A stretch of DNA of 64,000 nt from Methylobrevis albus (lineage in GTDB: Bacteria; Pseudomonadota; Alphaproteobacteria; Rhizobiales; Pleomorphomonadaceae), in NCBI RefSeq assembly GCF_015904235.1, contig NZ_JADZLT010000040.1, positions 372,001 to 436,000 on the forward strand, written 5' to 3'. Below are positions 63,449 through 64,000 of the stretch, piece after piece. The notes beneath the pieces were generated by a model. The model saw only the letters and a list, made by a program, of their open reading frames with translations, made no database searches and was not told where the DNA came from. Position numbers and translations under genes: made by a program. The number at the start of each line of letters is the position of its first letter. The first letter of the stretch is position 1.

Positions 63449-64000
63449 ATGGTTGTCTCGATCAAGCATGCGGCGGGCGCGCGCATCCTCGACAGCGTCG
63501 ATCCGGTCTGGCGCCGCGTTCGGGACGAGGCGATGCTCGCCGTCGACCGCGAGCCGGCTCTCGGCGGCTTCATCTACCGGGTCGTGCTCGACCAGCCGAC
63601 GCTCGAAGCCGCGGTGGCCGAACGGGTGGCCGACCGGCTCGACCACGTCGCGGTGCCGGCCTCGGCGCTGCGGCAGGCGTTTCTCGAGGCCTATGCGGCG
63701 GAGCCGGCGATGTCGGAGGCGATGCGGGTCGACATGCTCGCCGTGCTCGATCGCGACCCCGCCTGCGGGCGCCTGCTGGAGCCGCTGCTCTACTTCAAGG
63801 GGTTCCATGCGATCCAGGTGCATCGCTTCGCACACTGGCTCTGGACGACGAACCGGCGCGACCTCGCCTATTATCTGCAGTCGCGAAGCTCCGAGGTGTT
63901 CCAGGTCGACATCCATCCGGAGGTGCGGATCGGGCGTGGGTTGTTCTTCGACCATGCCACGGGCATCGTCGTCGGCCAGACGGCGGTGATCGAGGACGAC
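63449..64000 (+). CDS. cysE: Serine O-acetyltransferase, 3'-truncated by window end
   Basis: 184 residues are seen before the window ends. The N-terminal helical domain (VDPVWRRVRDEAML and the GGFIYRVVLDQPTLEAA stretch) and the start of the left-handed beta-helix with FFDHATGIVVGQTAVIEDD match CysE. The catalytic Asp/His area includes KGFHAIQVHRFAHWLW. It acetylates serine for cysteine synthesis, fitting the sulfate-activation genes about 6.6 kb upstream. AGGA precedes the ATG. The acetyl-CoA-binding C-terminus lies outside. Confidence 0.95.
   Translation, partial: MVVSIKHAAGARILDSVDPVWRRVRDEAMLAVDREPALGGFIYRVVLDQPTLEAAVAERVADRLDHVAVPASALRQAFLEAYAAEPAMSEAMRVDMLAVLDRDPACGRLLEPLLYFKGFHAIQVHRFAHWLWTTNRRDLAYYLQSRSSEVFQVDIHPEVRIGRGLFFDHATGIVVGQTAVIEDD

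Overview
The window is high-GC (roughly 70%) alphaproteobacterial chromosome, almost certainly from the Hyphomicrobiales (Rhizobiales). This rests on a set of order-typical genes seen together: usg, DUF6101, DUF2093, DUF4170, an IalB-family protein, a fused cysNC, and the ctaC-ctaD-ctaB-ctaF-ctaG-ctaE oxidase order. No rRNA, transposase, phage gene or CRISPR array was found. A complete lanthanide-type methanol dehydrogenase locus (xoxF, xoxG, xoxJ) points to an organism able to oxidise methanol or other short alcohols in the periplasm. Genus and species cannot be read from the sequence alone.

Layout. 1-3172: the 3' end of a LivK-type binding protein, an intradiol-dioxygenase-like secreted protein coupled to a heme membrane protein, and a second Leu/Ile/Val-type binding protein. 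3212-4992: a divergent SDR / AraC-regulator pair. 5150-7760: a MoxR ATPase and VWA (CoxE-like) pair, then usg. 7816-11945: the Anbu proteasome-like cluster (circularly permuted ATP-grasp, alpha-E, transglutaminase-like, Anbu), in which the transglutaminase-like protein appears to lack its catalytic cysteine. 12155-20000: housekeeping genes (radC, map, sfsA, a CinA-type protein, gpt, an Omp25-like porin, ubiA, an OsmC-like protein, DUF6101) and one low-GC orphan gene. 20250-27896: pmbA/tldE, a CysQ-like phosphatase, DUF4170, and the lipid A/Kdo block (MsbA-like exporter, DUF374 acyltransferase, waaA, lpxK, DUF2093). 28039-32642: a KefB-type antiporter, tldD, a PPOX flavoprotein and an IalB-family protein.

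33147-40945 is the aa3-type cytochrome c oxidase locus with its assembly factors (CtaB, CtaF, CtaG, Surf1 and a DUF983 protein), interrupted by an OmpW-like porin. 41100-42394 holds an alpha-hydroxy-acid dehydrogenase and tRNA-Leu(UAA). 42823-50160 is the quinoprotein region: a small four-cysteine secreted protein, a SoxYZ-like carrier, a zinc metallohydrolase, xoxF, cytochrome xoxG, binding protein xoxJ and a PQQ-associated CXXXCW rhodanese-like protein. Methanol electrons would flow XoxF to XoxG and then to the oxidase encoded about 8 kb away. 50204-52700 has a double-receiver response regulator and an ABC ATPase/permease pair with no binding protein. 53004-56842 is sulfate activation (cysQ, cysD, cysNC), and cysE runs off the right edge. 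56916-63326 is mixed: a VapB-like orphan, a UDP-glucuronate-epimerase-like gene, an FAD monooxygenase, a zinc-finger protein, an alpha/beta hydrolase, an enoyl-CoA hydratase, and an 870-bp gap holding a 21-bp tandem repeat and a 131-bp inverted-repeat element.

Most intergenic regions are short and most genes are preceded by a purine-rich ribosome site. Promoter assignments are weak by eye and are given low confidence. Family names come from motif recognition while reading the translations; no database search was run.
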